This document shows, in pieces, positions 1-6,283 of a DNA stretch of 10,887 nucleotides. Position numbers and translations under genes: made by a program. The stretch lies in the NCBI GenBank assembly GCA_005881295.1, contig VBHS01000295.1, positions 1-10,887 on the forward strand, written 5' to 3'. A model generated the notes under the pieces. That model worked only from the letters and a program-made list of their open reading frames with translations. It had not been told where the DNA came from and searched no databases. The first letter of the stretch is position 1; every line of letters starts with the position of its first letter. Origin of the DNA: Chloroflexota bacterium (GTDB lineage: Bacteria > Chloroflexota > Ktedonobacteria > Ktedonobacterales > Ktedonobacteraceae).

Positions 1-336
1 TTCAGAAATACAAAACCGAACCGATCGATGCGCTTACATGAGACCATTTGAGTCAAGAAAATGGACTCTTTCTTGATTTACCGCAGCCCATATTACACAG
101 CACATTATACTTTAATATAGATGCTTCGTAATAGTACCATAGGCATCTGGACAATAGACCCCGCACTACCGCTCTAGGAATGTTACTTTACACCTGGAAT
201 CCTTTGACTTTATTGGAGAGCAGCTTGATGCCATCGCGAAAGATGTGTAAAGAAGAACGCCCCAAAGAGGTGACTTTGAGGTGATAATACAGGCAGGGAC
301 GGGAACCGTACACAACAAAGAAATGTCCCAGGCCAC
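1..336. other. AT-rich region without a convincing gene
   Basis: No open frame here reads like a whole protein. Visible structure is limited. An 8-bp inverted repeat (53-60 with 69-76, TCAAGAAA/TTTCTTGA, 8-base loop) lies near the left edge, and a 6-bp one at 119-124/143-148 (AGATGC/GCATCT). On the plus strand 158-250 is open and its end reads as a protein-like charged helix ending at TAA 248-250; skipping one base continues it to TGA 282-284. This may be the remnant of a decayed gene, treated as a finding. The 63-codon minus-strand frame over 210-401 shows no family features and mostly overlaps the inverted repeat and the end of the neighbouring gene. Confidence 0.5.
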
Positions 337-368
337 TTAATGGCTAACCTGGGACGTTTCTTTGTTGT
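312..368. terminator. 21-bp inverted repeat, probable bidirectional terminator
   Basis: Arms 312-332 and 348-368 are complementary over 21 positions with a single T/G wobble; the loop is 15 bases, part of which (CCA 333-335 with TGG 341-343) can extend the stem. The core GTCCCAGG/CCTGGGAC is GC-rich and flanked by A-rich on one side and T-rich on the other (TTTCTTTGTTGT), giving a Rho-independent shape in both directions. It overlaps the 3' end of the minus-strand membrane glycosyltransferase gene: the stop codon (337-339) lies in the loop and the last codons form the right arm. The length of the arms is more than a terminator needs, so a repeat-family origin is also possible. Confidence 0.65.
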
Positions 369-1650
369 ATTGGGTAGTGGGAACAGCATTCGCTTTGGCA
401 TCGACTTTATCAGTTAACTCTTCATCTACAGTGACAGGACGTTCTGATTGACCAGTAAATTTAACTCCATGATCGGTAGCCTGGATTGGTATTTCGGTCA
501 AGTATAAATCTACAATCAAATCCCAGACCACAACAACGATTACCAACAATGGCGCGAAAGCGACATATGACAATTTGATAATCGGATTCCCAAAAAGAAA
601 AGGCATATAACTCAAGAAGGAAGTTAGCGGTGTAATAATAGCCAAGTAGAAGCGCTTGGGCACGTAGAAGGCATATGCAATGGAAAGCACATCTGCTAGA
701 TAAAAATACCGATCATGCATAAATGGTAAAAAGAAGGGCAGCAGCAGGCTAAATAAAAACGATAGATGTATAATACGAACAGAAGTCATTTTTTTGCGAC
801 TATGTAGCACAACCAGACTTAATATTAAAACTAGTGCCAGCGTTAATATTATCCCACCTTGTTTTAATTGCTGATTGAAAAAACATCCTGACCTGAGCCA
901 TTGGTACATATTAGGAGCATTCATAGTCAGGCAAGGGTAGATGTCAGACTGTGAGACATAAATTAAAAGTAGATCAATAAAACCGCGTCCTGCGATTAAT
1001 GCAGGAATGAGCAAGGTCAAATAAACAGCAGGTATAATGAAGAAGTACAGAAAAGATACTTCTCCCGATAGAAATACTATCAGTAACACAGGGAAAACAA
1101 AGATTGCTTGGAGCTTGACAGAGATCGCCAAGCCCCAAAACACAAATGACCAGAAATAACGTCTGCTTGATAAGAAATAGATAGCGCCAAGAGACAGAGC
1201 AGCATAACTACTGTCGCATTCGCCCCAGAAAGAACTATTGAGAAATATCGATGGAAGAAAAAGAATGATACATGCAGCCAGGAAAGGAACAAATGTCTGG
1301 CCGTATTTTTCTCTGACAATGAGGAAGGTAAAACCTGCTAACACTACATCGAATGCGATTGAAATAAGTTTTATGTTTGTTATTGCAGTGAAAGGGAAAT
1401 GGGTGGCGATGACAATGAGATAGAGATAAGGGACATTTAAATCTGCAAAATTGAACTTAAGTGCATGAAAGCCTCCATGAGATAAGATAAAGTTGTACCA
1501 TGGCAGGTAAAAAGTTCCCATATCATAAGTCGTGAAGGGTAAAAGGGATTTGCGCAACCATAAAGCTAGAAATAGAATGCAAAAGATAAGGCTGTACTCA
1601 TCAAACTTATACAGCCGTTCTCCACAAATCTTTTTTCTGGTAAAAAACAT
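337..1650 (-). CDS. Polytopic membrane protein, GT-C type glycosyltransferase (mannosyltransferase-like)
   Basis: A 437-residue protein with roughly ten or more hydrophobic helices. Seen: an acidic residue in the first extracytoplasmic loop (D43 in YDMGTFYLPWY), the loop motif WGECDSSYA at 142-150, and MHDRYFY at 311-317, all typical of GT-C polyprenyl-phosphate-sugar glycosyltransferases of the COG5650/DUF2029 kind. These transfer a sugar from a lipid carrier on the outer face of the membrane. The last ~50 residues are hydrophilic and cytoplasmic in style. The start at 1650 is chosen because AGGAGG lies 6 bases before it; upstream in-frame ATGs at 1671 and 1710 would add 7 or 20 residues but have no comparable ribosome binding site. 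Codons are clearly AT-richer than in the genes to the right, suggesting acquisition. No sugar-biosynthesis neighbours show the substrate. Family fairly sure, donor and acceptor unknown. Confidence 0.75.
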   Translation of the reverse strand: MFFTRKKICGERLYKFDEYSLIFCILFLALWLRKSLLPFTTYDMGTFYLPWYNFILSHGGFHALKFNFADLNVPYLYLIVIATHFPFTAITNIKLISIAFDVVLAGFTFLIVREKYGQTFVPFLAACIILFLPSIFLNSSFWGECDSSYAALSLGAIYFLSSRRYFWSFVFWGLAISVKLQAIFVFPVLLIVFLSGEVSFLYFFIIPAVYLTLLIPALIAGRGFIDLLLIYVSQSDIYPCLTMNAPNMYQWLRSGCFFNQQLKQGGIILTLALVLILSLVVLHSRKKMTSVRIIHLSFLFSLLLPFFLPFMHDRYFYLADVLSIAYAFYVPKRFYLAIITPLTSFLSYMPFLFGNPIIKLSYVAFAPLLVIVVVVWDLIVDLYLTEIPIQATDHGVKFTGQSERPVTVDEELTDKVDAKANAVPTTQYNKETSQVSH

Positions 1651-1662
1651 ATCTTTCCTCCT
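1648..1662 (-). promoter_or_regulatory. Ribosome binding site fixing the glycosyltransferase start
   Basis: On the minus strand AGGAGG (1657-1662) precedes ATG (1650-1648) by 6 bases, a near-perfect Shine-Dalgarno that decides between three in-frame ATG codons. Confidence 0.8.
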
Positions 1663-1740
1663 AACCCACATTCTGCATCTTATTTGGGATTCGTAAGCGA
1701 AATGAAGCACTCATATAATTTTTATAAGGTAATCTTTTTA

Positions 1741-1769
1741 ATTATACATTACAGTCTCTGTATCCCCAA
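1741..1769 (-). promoter_or_regulatory. Sigma-70-like promoter for the glycosyltransferase gene
   Basis: On the minus strand TTGGGG (1769-1764) and a perfect TATAAT (1746-1741) are 17 bases apart. Transcription would start near 1734, giving a leader of about 85 bases before the ATG at 1650. The -10 is perfect and spacing ideal; the -35 matches TTG only in its first three bases. The surroundings are AT-rich, so chance matches are likelier than in the GC-richer part of the window. Confidence 0.5.
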
Positions 1770-1816
1770 GAACAGGACAGGAGGAGGGTAGGATAAAATA
1801 GCTACCGTGCAAACAC

Positions 1817-1847
1817 TTGACAAAGGCAGCTATATGCGACATACATA
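1817..1847 (+). promoter_or_regulatory. Possible promoter for the CoA-binding protein gene
   Basis: A perfect TTGACA (1817-1822) lies about 105 bases upstream of the ATG at 1928. The -10 is poor: CATACA at 17-base spacing (1840-1845) or TACATA at 19 (1842-1847). The rest of 1711-1927 is AT-rich and shows only a short inverted repeat (GGTAG 1787-1791 / CTACC 1802-1806). Confidence 0.3.
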
Positions 1848-1927
1848 ATAGTAGAAGGCAATAAAACACAAGTTACTTATTTTTACATAGTACTTATTGA
1901 ACTGCTCAAGAAAGAGTTGGTCATACA

Positions 1928-2404
1928 ATGGAAGCATCATTGCGAGAAAAACTGCTTCGGATCTATGCCGAAACCAAAACTATCGCCGTAGTAGGCGCGT
2001 CAGCTGATGAGACGAAGGCAGCGCACCAGATACCCCGCTACCTGCAAAGCCAGGGATATCGTATCATACCGGTAAATCCCCGCGGCGGCGAGATTCTCGG
2101 AGAACCCGTATTCCGCTCACTCACTGACATCGACGTGCCAGTGGACGTAGTGGATGTCTTCCGACCCGCGCAGGAAGCGCCTGCAATCGCCCGCCAGGCC
2201 ATTGCGATCGGAGCAAAAGTGCTGTGGCTCCAGATAGGAATCGAGTCCGAAGAGGCCCGTCAGCTGGCCGAAGCGGCCGGGCTCACCGTCATCATGAACC
2301 GCTGCATGGGAGAAACCCATGGCGAACTGGGATTAGGACCTGGACCCGATAGACCAGACTCCACACCGACTCCCCGTGAGGTCAAGCCCGAGAATCACGC
2401 TTGA
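1928..2404 (+). CDS. CoA-binding domain protein (YccU/COG1832 family)
   Basis: A 158-residue soluble single-domain protein with a Rossmann-like fold of the CoA-binding family (the N-terminal fold of succinyl-CoA synthetase alpha). Seen: the first beta strand and glycine loop IAVVGASAD (19-27), the second strand and loop IIPVNPRG (46-53), VDVVDVFRP (72-80), the strand KVLWLQIGI (97-105) and the NRCMG segment (124-128) with a conserved-looking cysteine. Length is close to family norm (~140-150), with a slightly long polar C-terminal tail. Such proteins bind CoA or a related nucleotide; the cellular role is not established. The start ATG has only a weak purine-rich site (AAAGAG, 1911-1916), but the helix right after it (REKLLRIYAETKTIAVVG) is the usual N-terminus. 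It is monocistronic and converges with the yjbQ-like gene. Confidence 0.88.
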   Translation: MEASLREKLLRIYAETKTIAVVGASADETKAAHQIPRYLQSQGYRIIPVNPRGGEILGEPVFRSLTDIDVPVDVVDVFRPAQEAPAIARQAIAIGAKVLWLQIGIESEEARQLAEAAGLTVIMNRCMGETHGELGLGPGPDRPDSTPTPREVKPENHA

Positions 2405-2422
2405 GCGGTGCCGTCGTAGTAT

Positions 2423-2488
2423 AGTAGGGGCGATCCCTTGCGGTCGCCCTGCAGGCTCAGGTAACGCTCGCCCTGCAGGCTCAAGTAA
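2423..2488. repeat. Hairpin plus two 24-bp-period direct repeats between convergent genes
   Basis: GGGCGATC (2428-2435) pairs with GGTCGCCC (2442-2449) around a six-base loop with one T/G wobble. It is followed by two direct repeats of 21 bases, 2444-2464 and 2468-2488, which differ at one position and each contain the palindrome CCTGCAGG. Copy 2 runs into the 3' end of the minus-strand yjbQ-like gene and provides its stop codon (2481-2483). There is no T-run, so it is not a standard terminator. The shape resembles short dispersed REP/MITE-like intergenic elements, but only this copy is visible. Confidence 0.6.
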
Positions 2489-2870
2489 ATGAAATATGTA
2501 CCGTCCGCTGGCGCGGCCCATCCAGTTCAACCAGCACAATGCGCTGCCACGTCCCCAAAAGCAGTTGGCGGTTCCTGTATGGCACAGCAAGGGACGGCCC
2601 AATAATCGATGAGATGATATGATCGGGCGTGTGAGATGGATCATGCGGGTGCCGGTAGCGCATCTGTGGCAGCAGTCGCCGCAGCGCATCCAAAAAATCG
2701 AGGTCGGTGCCCGGGTCCAGGTCTGCCGTGGTGAGAGCACAGGTGGTATGGGCAACGAAGAGGGCGCAGGTGCCCTCCCCGTTTTTTGCGTCCCGCAAGT
2801 GCTCTTCCACGGTCTCAGTTATATCTACAATATGATCTTTCTTCTTTGTTGCGATGGTGATCGTTTTCAT
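2481..2870 (-). CDS. YjbQ family (UPF0047) protein, possible thiamine phosphate synthase activity
   Basis: A 129-residue protein recognisable throughout as YjbQ: HTTCALTTADLD (41-52), DLDFLDALRRLLPQ (56-69), the histidine-rich RHPHDPSHTPDH (73-84), then GPSLAVP (91-97), LLLGTWQRIVLVELDGPR (103-120) and the final strand. The conserved histidines 41, 80 and 84 and the GTWQ turn are the presumed active-site features. The E. coli member was reported to have weak thiamin phosphate synthase activity; the physiological role remains unclear. Length is normal. GGAGG (2881-2885) stands 10 bases before the ATG. It follows the SDR gene on the same strand with a 57-base gap, so co-transcription is plausible. 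The final few codons lie inside a repeat element. Confidence 0.9.
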   Translation of the reverse strand: MKTITIATKKKDHIVDITETVEEHLRDAKNGEGTCALFVAHTTCALTTADLDPGTDLDFLDALRRLLPQMRYRHPHDPSHTPDHIISSIIGPSLAVPYRNRQLLLGTWQRIVLVELDGPRQRTVHISFT

Positions 2871-2927
2871 GCTGTAATATCCTCCATCTTGTTCCGTTTG
2901 CTAATTTTCATGTAGTAGCAGCCGAGC

Positions 2928-3803
2928 TCACACCTTCATAGGTAATTTCACCAGCCTGGCGCTCTCCTCCCACAATTTCCCTTGCAATGTCTCATCGTAC
3001 GTGATTGGCGCAGACCGCTTGGGAATACTCTTCACAAAGTACTTTCCTGTGACGCCCTCCACCTCAGGTGACGTCGCCAGGAAGATTGACGTCTTCGCCC
3101 CCTCTTCCGGGCTAATGCCAAAGCTGGAGAAGATCAAATTCACCACGGCGCGACTAATAGGCCCTGTGCCATTTTGGCCAAAATTCGACGCAACAAAGCC
3201 TGGGTGAAGACAATTAGCGGTGACACCCGTTCCTTGCAGCCTGCGCACAAGTTCGTAGGTAAACAGCACAAGAGCCAGTTTCGATTGTCCATAGGCACGC
3301 AAGTATCGGTAATGTCTCTCTAATTGTAAATCATCCATATTGATGTAGCCTGCTTCATGCGAGGCAGAACTGACATTGATAATTCGTGACGGCGCGCTGG
3401 CCTTGATCACATCGAGCAGCAAATTCGTCAGCAGGAAAGGCGCGAGCAGGTTCACTGCAAATGTCACCTCAAGTCCGTCCACCGTTTCTCGCCGTCTCAG
3501 AGAGATCAACCCCGCGTTATTGATCAGTACGTGCAGTTTCGTGTATCGCTGCAAAAAGTCCTCTGCGAGCTGCCGTATGGACTCTTGCGATGACAAATCC
3601 GCCAGCAGCAGGTCAACTGCCTCATTCCCGCTCTTCGTCTTGATCTCCCTCTGTACTGCCTCGCCCTTCTCGCGGTCGCGACCCACCATAACCACAGTTG
3701 CACCCATCTGTGCCAGCCCTAGCGCTGTAGCCTTTCCGATACCAGAAGTTGCACCGGTCACAAGACATATCTTCCCCTGCATACTTGTATTCATCGTTGG
3801 CAT
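2928..3803 (-). CDS. Short-chain dehydrogenase/reductase (retinol dehydrogenase-like SDR)
   Basis: A 291-residue classical-type SDR oxidoreductase, NAD(P)H-dependent and soluble. Seen: cofactor loop TGATSGIG (16-23), GRDREKG (41-47), whose Arg42 suits NADP(H), LADL (67-70), INNAG (94-98), NVSSASHE (143-150) carrying the catalytic Ser, YGQSK (171-175) with the catalytic Tyr and Lys, and the PG motif after LH (199-202). The pattern RETVDGLEVTFAVNLLAPFLLTNLLL is typical of the retinol dehydrogenase/WW-domain oxidoreductase-like branch, where substrates are usually hydrophobic alcohols or ketones. The start at 3803 is preferred because AAAGGA lies 6 bases ahead; a TTG at 3830 or ATG at 3818 would add 9 or 5 residues. 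It is divergent from the MmgE/PrpD gene, with 200-odd bases between, and followed by the yjbQ-like gene. Substrate unknown. Confidence 0.9.
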   Translation of the reverse strand: MPTMNTSMQGKICLVTGATSGIGKATALGLAQMGATVVMVGRDREKGEAVQREIKTKSGNEAVDLLLADLSSQESIRQLAEDFLQRYTKLHVLINNAGLISLRRRETVDGLEVTFAVNLLAPFLLTNLLLDVIKASAPSRIINVSSASHEAGYINMDDLQLERHYRYLRAYGQSKLALVLFTYELVRRLQGTGVTANCLHPGFVASNFGQNGTGPISRAVVNLIFSSFGISPEEGAKTSIFLATSPEVEGVTGKYFVKSIPKRSAPITYDETLQGKLWEESARLVKLPMKV

Positions 3804-3815
3804 TACCAATCCTTT
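3801..3815 (-). promoter_or_regulatory. Ribosome binding site favouring the SDR start at 3803
   Basis: On the minus strand AAAGGA (3815-3810) is followed after 6 bases by ATG (3803-3801). The TTG at 3830 also has AGGA upstream at fair distance, but a TTG start and the extra residues before the conserved SDR fold make it less likely. Confidence 0.6.
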
Positions 3816-3830
3816 CATGGAATTCCACAA

Positions 3831-4038
3831 AGAATTCCTGGATAATCTATTCTATTAGAGATTGTAACGTGTCTCCACCTGTCATGGCGAATTGCATTCT
3901 TCCAAATCTTCCTCACACCATGCGTGTGCTTCTTGCCCTTGTGAGAAAAATGCTGTACGCTTTGTGCAGCAGGTGAAATGGGTCTGTCTGCCTATTTCTT
4001 TCTTATGACGTATAAGATAAGGAAGCAAGGAGGCCAGT
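3831..4038. other. Divergent intergenic region with ribosome binding site for the MmgE/PrpD gene
   Basis: Regulatory space between the divergent SDR and MmgE/PrpD genes. AAGGAGG (4027-4033) five bases before ATG 4039 is an excellent Shine-Dalgarno. TATAAG (4011-4016) could be a -10 element, but no convincing -35 lies upstream. A short palindrome CACAC-5-GTGTG (3914-3928) may or may not be an operator. No regulator gene is adjacent. Confidence 0.45.
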
Positions 4039-5412
4039 ATGACATACGTTGAACAACTCGCAGCCTTCGTCACGCAGGCTACATATGAAAAACTTTCGCT
4101 GCAGGCACGCCAGGCACTCAAGATCCACGTCCTGGATGCCCTGGGCTGTGCCATTGGCGCGGTCGAAGGCCCCCCTCTCAAAATGCTCTATGCGCAGCTT
4201 GAGGACTTTGGCGGAAATCCACTCGTTAGTCTGATCGGTGGAGGCAAGACGGCTCCTGATCGAGCAGCGCTCTACAATTCAGCCCTGGTGCGCTACCTGG
4301 ACTACAACGACAGCTATCTTGCCAGAGGGGAGACCTGCCACCCCAGCGACAACCTGGGGGCAGTGCTGGCTGCAACCGAGTATGCCGGGGGAAGTGGCAA
4401 AGATTTCCTCACCGCTCTGGCCGTAGCCTATCAAGTCCAATGCCGCCTATCTGACGTTGCACCGGTGCGCGCTAAAGGCTTCGATCATACCACCCAGGGA
4501 GCCTATGCCGCATCTGCGGGTGTGGCCAGAGCGCTGCACCTCAACCAGGATCAGACCGCCAATGCCGTGGCCATCAGCGGCACCGCTTACAATGCCTTGC
4601 GGGTCACACGTACAGGGAGACTTTCACATTGGAAAGGGCTTGCCTATCCGAACACAGCATTCGATGCTACCCACGTCGCTTTCCTTGCCATGCGCGGCAT
4701 TACCGGCCCACTCGAGGTGTTCGAGGGCAACAAGGGCTTCATGGAGAGCATCTCCGGGAAGTTCGAGATCAACTGGCAGCAGGAGAATCTAGAGGCCGTC
4801 ACGCGCACGAGCATCAAGAAGTACAACGCCGAGTTCCACTCACAATCTGTCCTGGAGGGGATTCTTGAGCTCAGAGCGTCCCATCAAGTGGAAGCGCAAA
4901 ATGTTGATTCCATCGAGATCGAGATCTTTGACGTGGCATTTCACATTATTGGCGGAGGTGAGGAAGGAGATAAGCAGCTGGTGCGCACCAAAGAGGAAGC
5001 CGATCACAGTCTTCCCTATATGGTGGCGGTGGCTCTCCTGGACGGCGAGGTAAGCCCCGCGCAATATACACCTGAACGGATTATGCGCCAGGACGTACAG
5101 GCCCTCTTGCGCAAGGTCACCATTCGGCCCAACGACGAGATGAGCAAGCGCTTCCCTGCTGAGATGCCCTCTCGCATCCACATTGTGCTCAAAAATGGTC
5201 AATCGCTCAGTAGCCAAAAGCGCGACTACGAAGGATTTTACACCCGGCCGATGTCCTGGGAGATGGCGACGCAAAAGTTCGAGCGTCTTGCCAGCCCTTA
5301 TACTGACAGTGATCTTCGCCGGTCCATCGAGGACACGGTTGAACGCCTGGAAGCCATGGAAATACAGCAGTTGACGGAACCTCTGGCACAAGTAAGAAGG
5401 AGCAAATCATGA
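4039..5412 (+). CDS. MmgE/PrpD family protein (2-methylcitrate dehydratase-like)
   Basis: A 457-residue cytosolic protein matching the whole MmgE/PrpD fold (all-helical N-terminal domain, smaller C-terminal domain). Seen: helix VLDALGCAIGA (31-41), the motif YLDYNDSY (86-93) followed by HPSDNLGAVLAATEYAGGSG (101-120) where active-site acidic and His residues of the family sit, GFDHTTQGAYAASAGVARAL (147-166), and KKYNAEFHSQ near residues 259-268. Known members include 2-methylcitrate dehydratase and cis-aconitate decarboxylase, which eliminate water or CO2 from tricarboxylic acids; many homologues have unknown substrates. There is no prpB, prpC or acnA nearby, so a methylcitrate role is unsupported. 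The stop overlaps the ATG of the ComA-like gene by ATGA, implying coupled expression and a shared pathway. Family certain, substrate unknown. Confidence 0.9.
   Translation: MTYVEQLAAFVTQATYEKLSLQARQALKIHVLDALGCAIGAVEGPPLKMLYAQLEDFGGNPLVSLIGGGKTAPDRAALYNSALVRYLDYNDSYLARGETCHPSDNLGAVLAATEYAGGSGKDFLTALAVAYQVQCRLSDVAPVRAKGFDHTTQGAYAASAGVARALHLNQDQTANAVAISGTAYNALRVTRTGRLSHWKGLAYPNTAFDATHVAFLAMRGITGPLEVFEGNKGFMESISGKFEINWQQENLEAVTRTSIKKYNAEFHSQSVLEGILELRASHQVEAQNVDSIEIEIFDVAFHIIGGGEEGDKQLVRTKEEADHSLPYMVAVALLDGEVSPAQYTPERIMRQDVQALLRKVTIRPNDEMSKRFPAEMPSRIHIVLKNGQSLSSQKRDYEGFYTRPMSWEMATQKFERLASPYTDSDLRRSIEDTVERLEAMEIQQLTEPLAQVRRSKS
5397..5412 (+). promoter_or_regulatory. ATGA stop/start overlap with its own ribosome binding site
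   Basis: AAGGAG (5397-5402) lies inside the end of the MmgE/PrpD gene, 6 bases before ATG 5409-5411. The stop TGA (5410-5412) overlaps that ATG, a layout that couples translation of the two genes. Confidence 0.85.
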
Positions 5413-6230
5413 GCGAACGAGGATTTTCATTCATTCCTAGAAACGCGCGCGGGGAGAAACTCCGTACCCGCGGTATTACCGAGATCCGTGGCCCCTACTA
5501 TACCCCGATGGGGATACGCTACCTCGAGGATATTCTGGAGACGATGGGTGAGTACGTGGACTCCTTGAAATTCGCAGGTGGCTCTTTCGTGCTCATGCCC
5601 ATCAATGCCCTCAGAGAAATCATCGACCTGGCCCATAATTACAACGTATTGGTCTCTACAGGAGGATTTATCGAGCGTGTCCTCACTCACGGGCCCGAAG
5701 TTGTGAACCGCTACATCCAGGAATGCTATGAAGTCGGCTTCGACATTCTCGAAATCTCGAGCGGGTTTATTACCATACCTGTCGATGACTGGCTGCGCCT
5801 GGTAGAGAAGGTACAAAAGACAGGTCTCAAAGCCAAGCCGGAGGTCGGCATTCAATTCGGTGCCGGAGGGGCCACCAGTGCGGAGGAACTCGCGGCCGAA
5901 GGCACTCGCGACGTAGAGTGGGCGATCGCCCAGGCTAAGCGCTTTCTGGATGCCGGCGCCTACATGATTATGATCGAGTCCGAGGGCATCACCGAGAACG
6001 TCAAGACCTGGCGTACCGACGCTGTGGCAAAGATCATCGGCACATTGGGACTGGAAAAGGTGATGTTCGAAGCCGCCGACCCCGAGGTCTTCGCCTGGTA
6101 CATCAAAAACTACGGCTCAGAGGTCAACCTCTTTGTAGATCACAGCCAGATTGTGCAGCTTGAGTGCCTGCGCTCAGGCCTCTGGGGAACCAAGAGCCTC
6201 TGGGGAAGGGTCTTGACCTACAAAGGCTAG
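5409..6230 (+). CDS. Phosphosulfolactate synthase-like protein (ComA/Hsa32 family)
   Basis: A 273-residue TIM-barrel protein recognisable over its full length as ComA: SLKFAGGSF (52-60), NVLVSTGGFIE (79-89), DILEISSGF (112-120), KAKPEVGIQFG (141-151), MIMIESEGI (186-194), VMFEAADP (218-225) and NLFVDHSQIVQLECLRSGLWG (240-260). In methanogens ComA adds sulfite to phosphoenolpyruvate to give (R)-phosphosulfolactate, the first step to coenzyme M. Homologues occur in Bacillus (YitD, spore sulfolactate), in Xanthobacter coenzyme M synthesis and in plants as the heat-stress protein Hsa32, whose activity is uncertain. No comB, comC, comD or comE is seen within the window. It is coupled by an ATGA overlap to the MmgE/PrpD gene. 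Family assignment strong; sulfonate chemistry here is inference. Confidence 0.88.
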   Translation: MSERGFSFIPRNARGEKLRTRGITEIRGPYYTPMGIRYLEDILETMGEYVDSLKFAGGSFVLMPINALREIIDLAHNYNVLVSTGGFIERVLTHGPEVVNRYIQECYEVGFDILEISSGFITIPVDDWLRLVEKVQKTGLKAKPEVGIQFGAGGATSAEELAAEGTRDVEWAIAQAKRFLDAGAYMIMIESEGITENVKTWRTDAVAKIIGTLGLEKVMFEAADPEVFAWYIKNYGSEVNLFVDHSQIVQLECLRSGLWGTKSLWGRVLTYKG

Positions 6231-6283
6231 CGGCTTCATTTCAGAACAACTGCTTCGCTGAATTGGATGTTGCATGTCAGTCA
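6231..6283. other. Short gap between convergent genes, no strong terminator
   Basis: Only a weak 5-bp inverted repeat (TTCAG 6240-6244 / CTGAA 6258-6262) with a long loop is visible. There is no T-run, so termination here may be Rho-dependent or lie inside the opposing gene. Confidence 0.35.

Noticed and set aside
210..401. 63-codon minus-strand frame at the left edge
   Set aside because: Its first part spans the 21-bp inverted repeat and the end of the glycosyltransferase gene, and the peptide has no family features or ribosome binding site.
2333..2755. 140-codon minus-strand frame overlapping the yjbQ-like gene
   Set aside because: It is an alternative frame of yjbQ and the repeat; the YjbQ frame has all family motifs.
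3376..3858. 160-codon plus-strand frame opposite the SDR gene
   Set aside because: Antisense to a clear SDR; Ser/Arg-rich shadow peptide without domain features.
4840..5391. 183-codon minus-strand frame opposite the MmgE/PrpD gene
   Set aside because: Antisense shadow in a GC-rich gene; His/Arg/Leu-rich low-information peptide.
6178..6215. Direct repeat GCCTCTGGGGAA/GCCTCTGGGGAA near the end of the ComA-like gene
   Set aside because: Explained by the protein phrase SGLWGTKSLWG, which is part of the conserved C-terminus.
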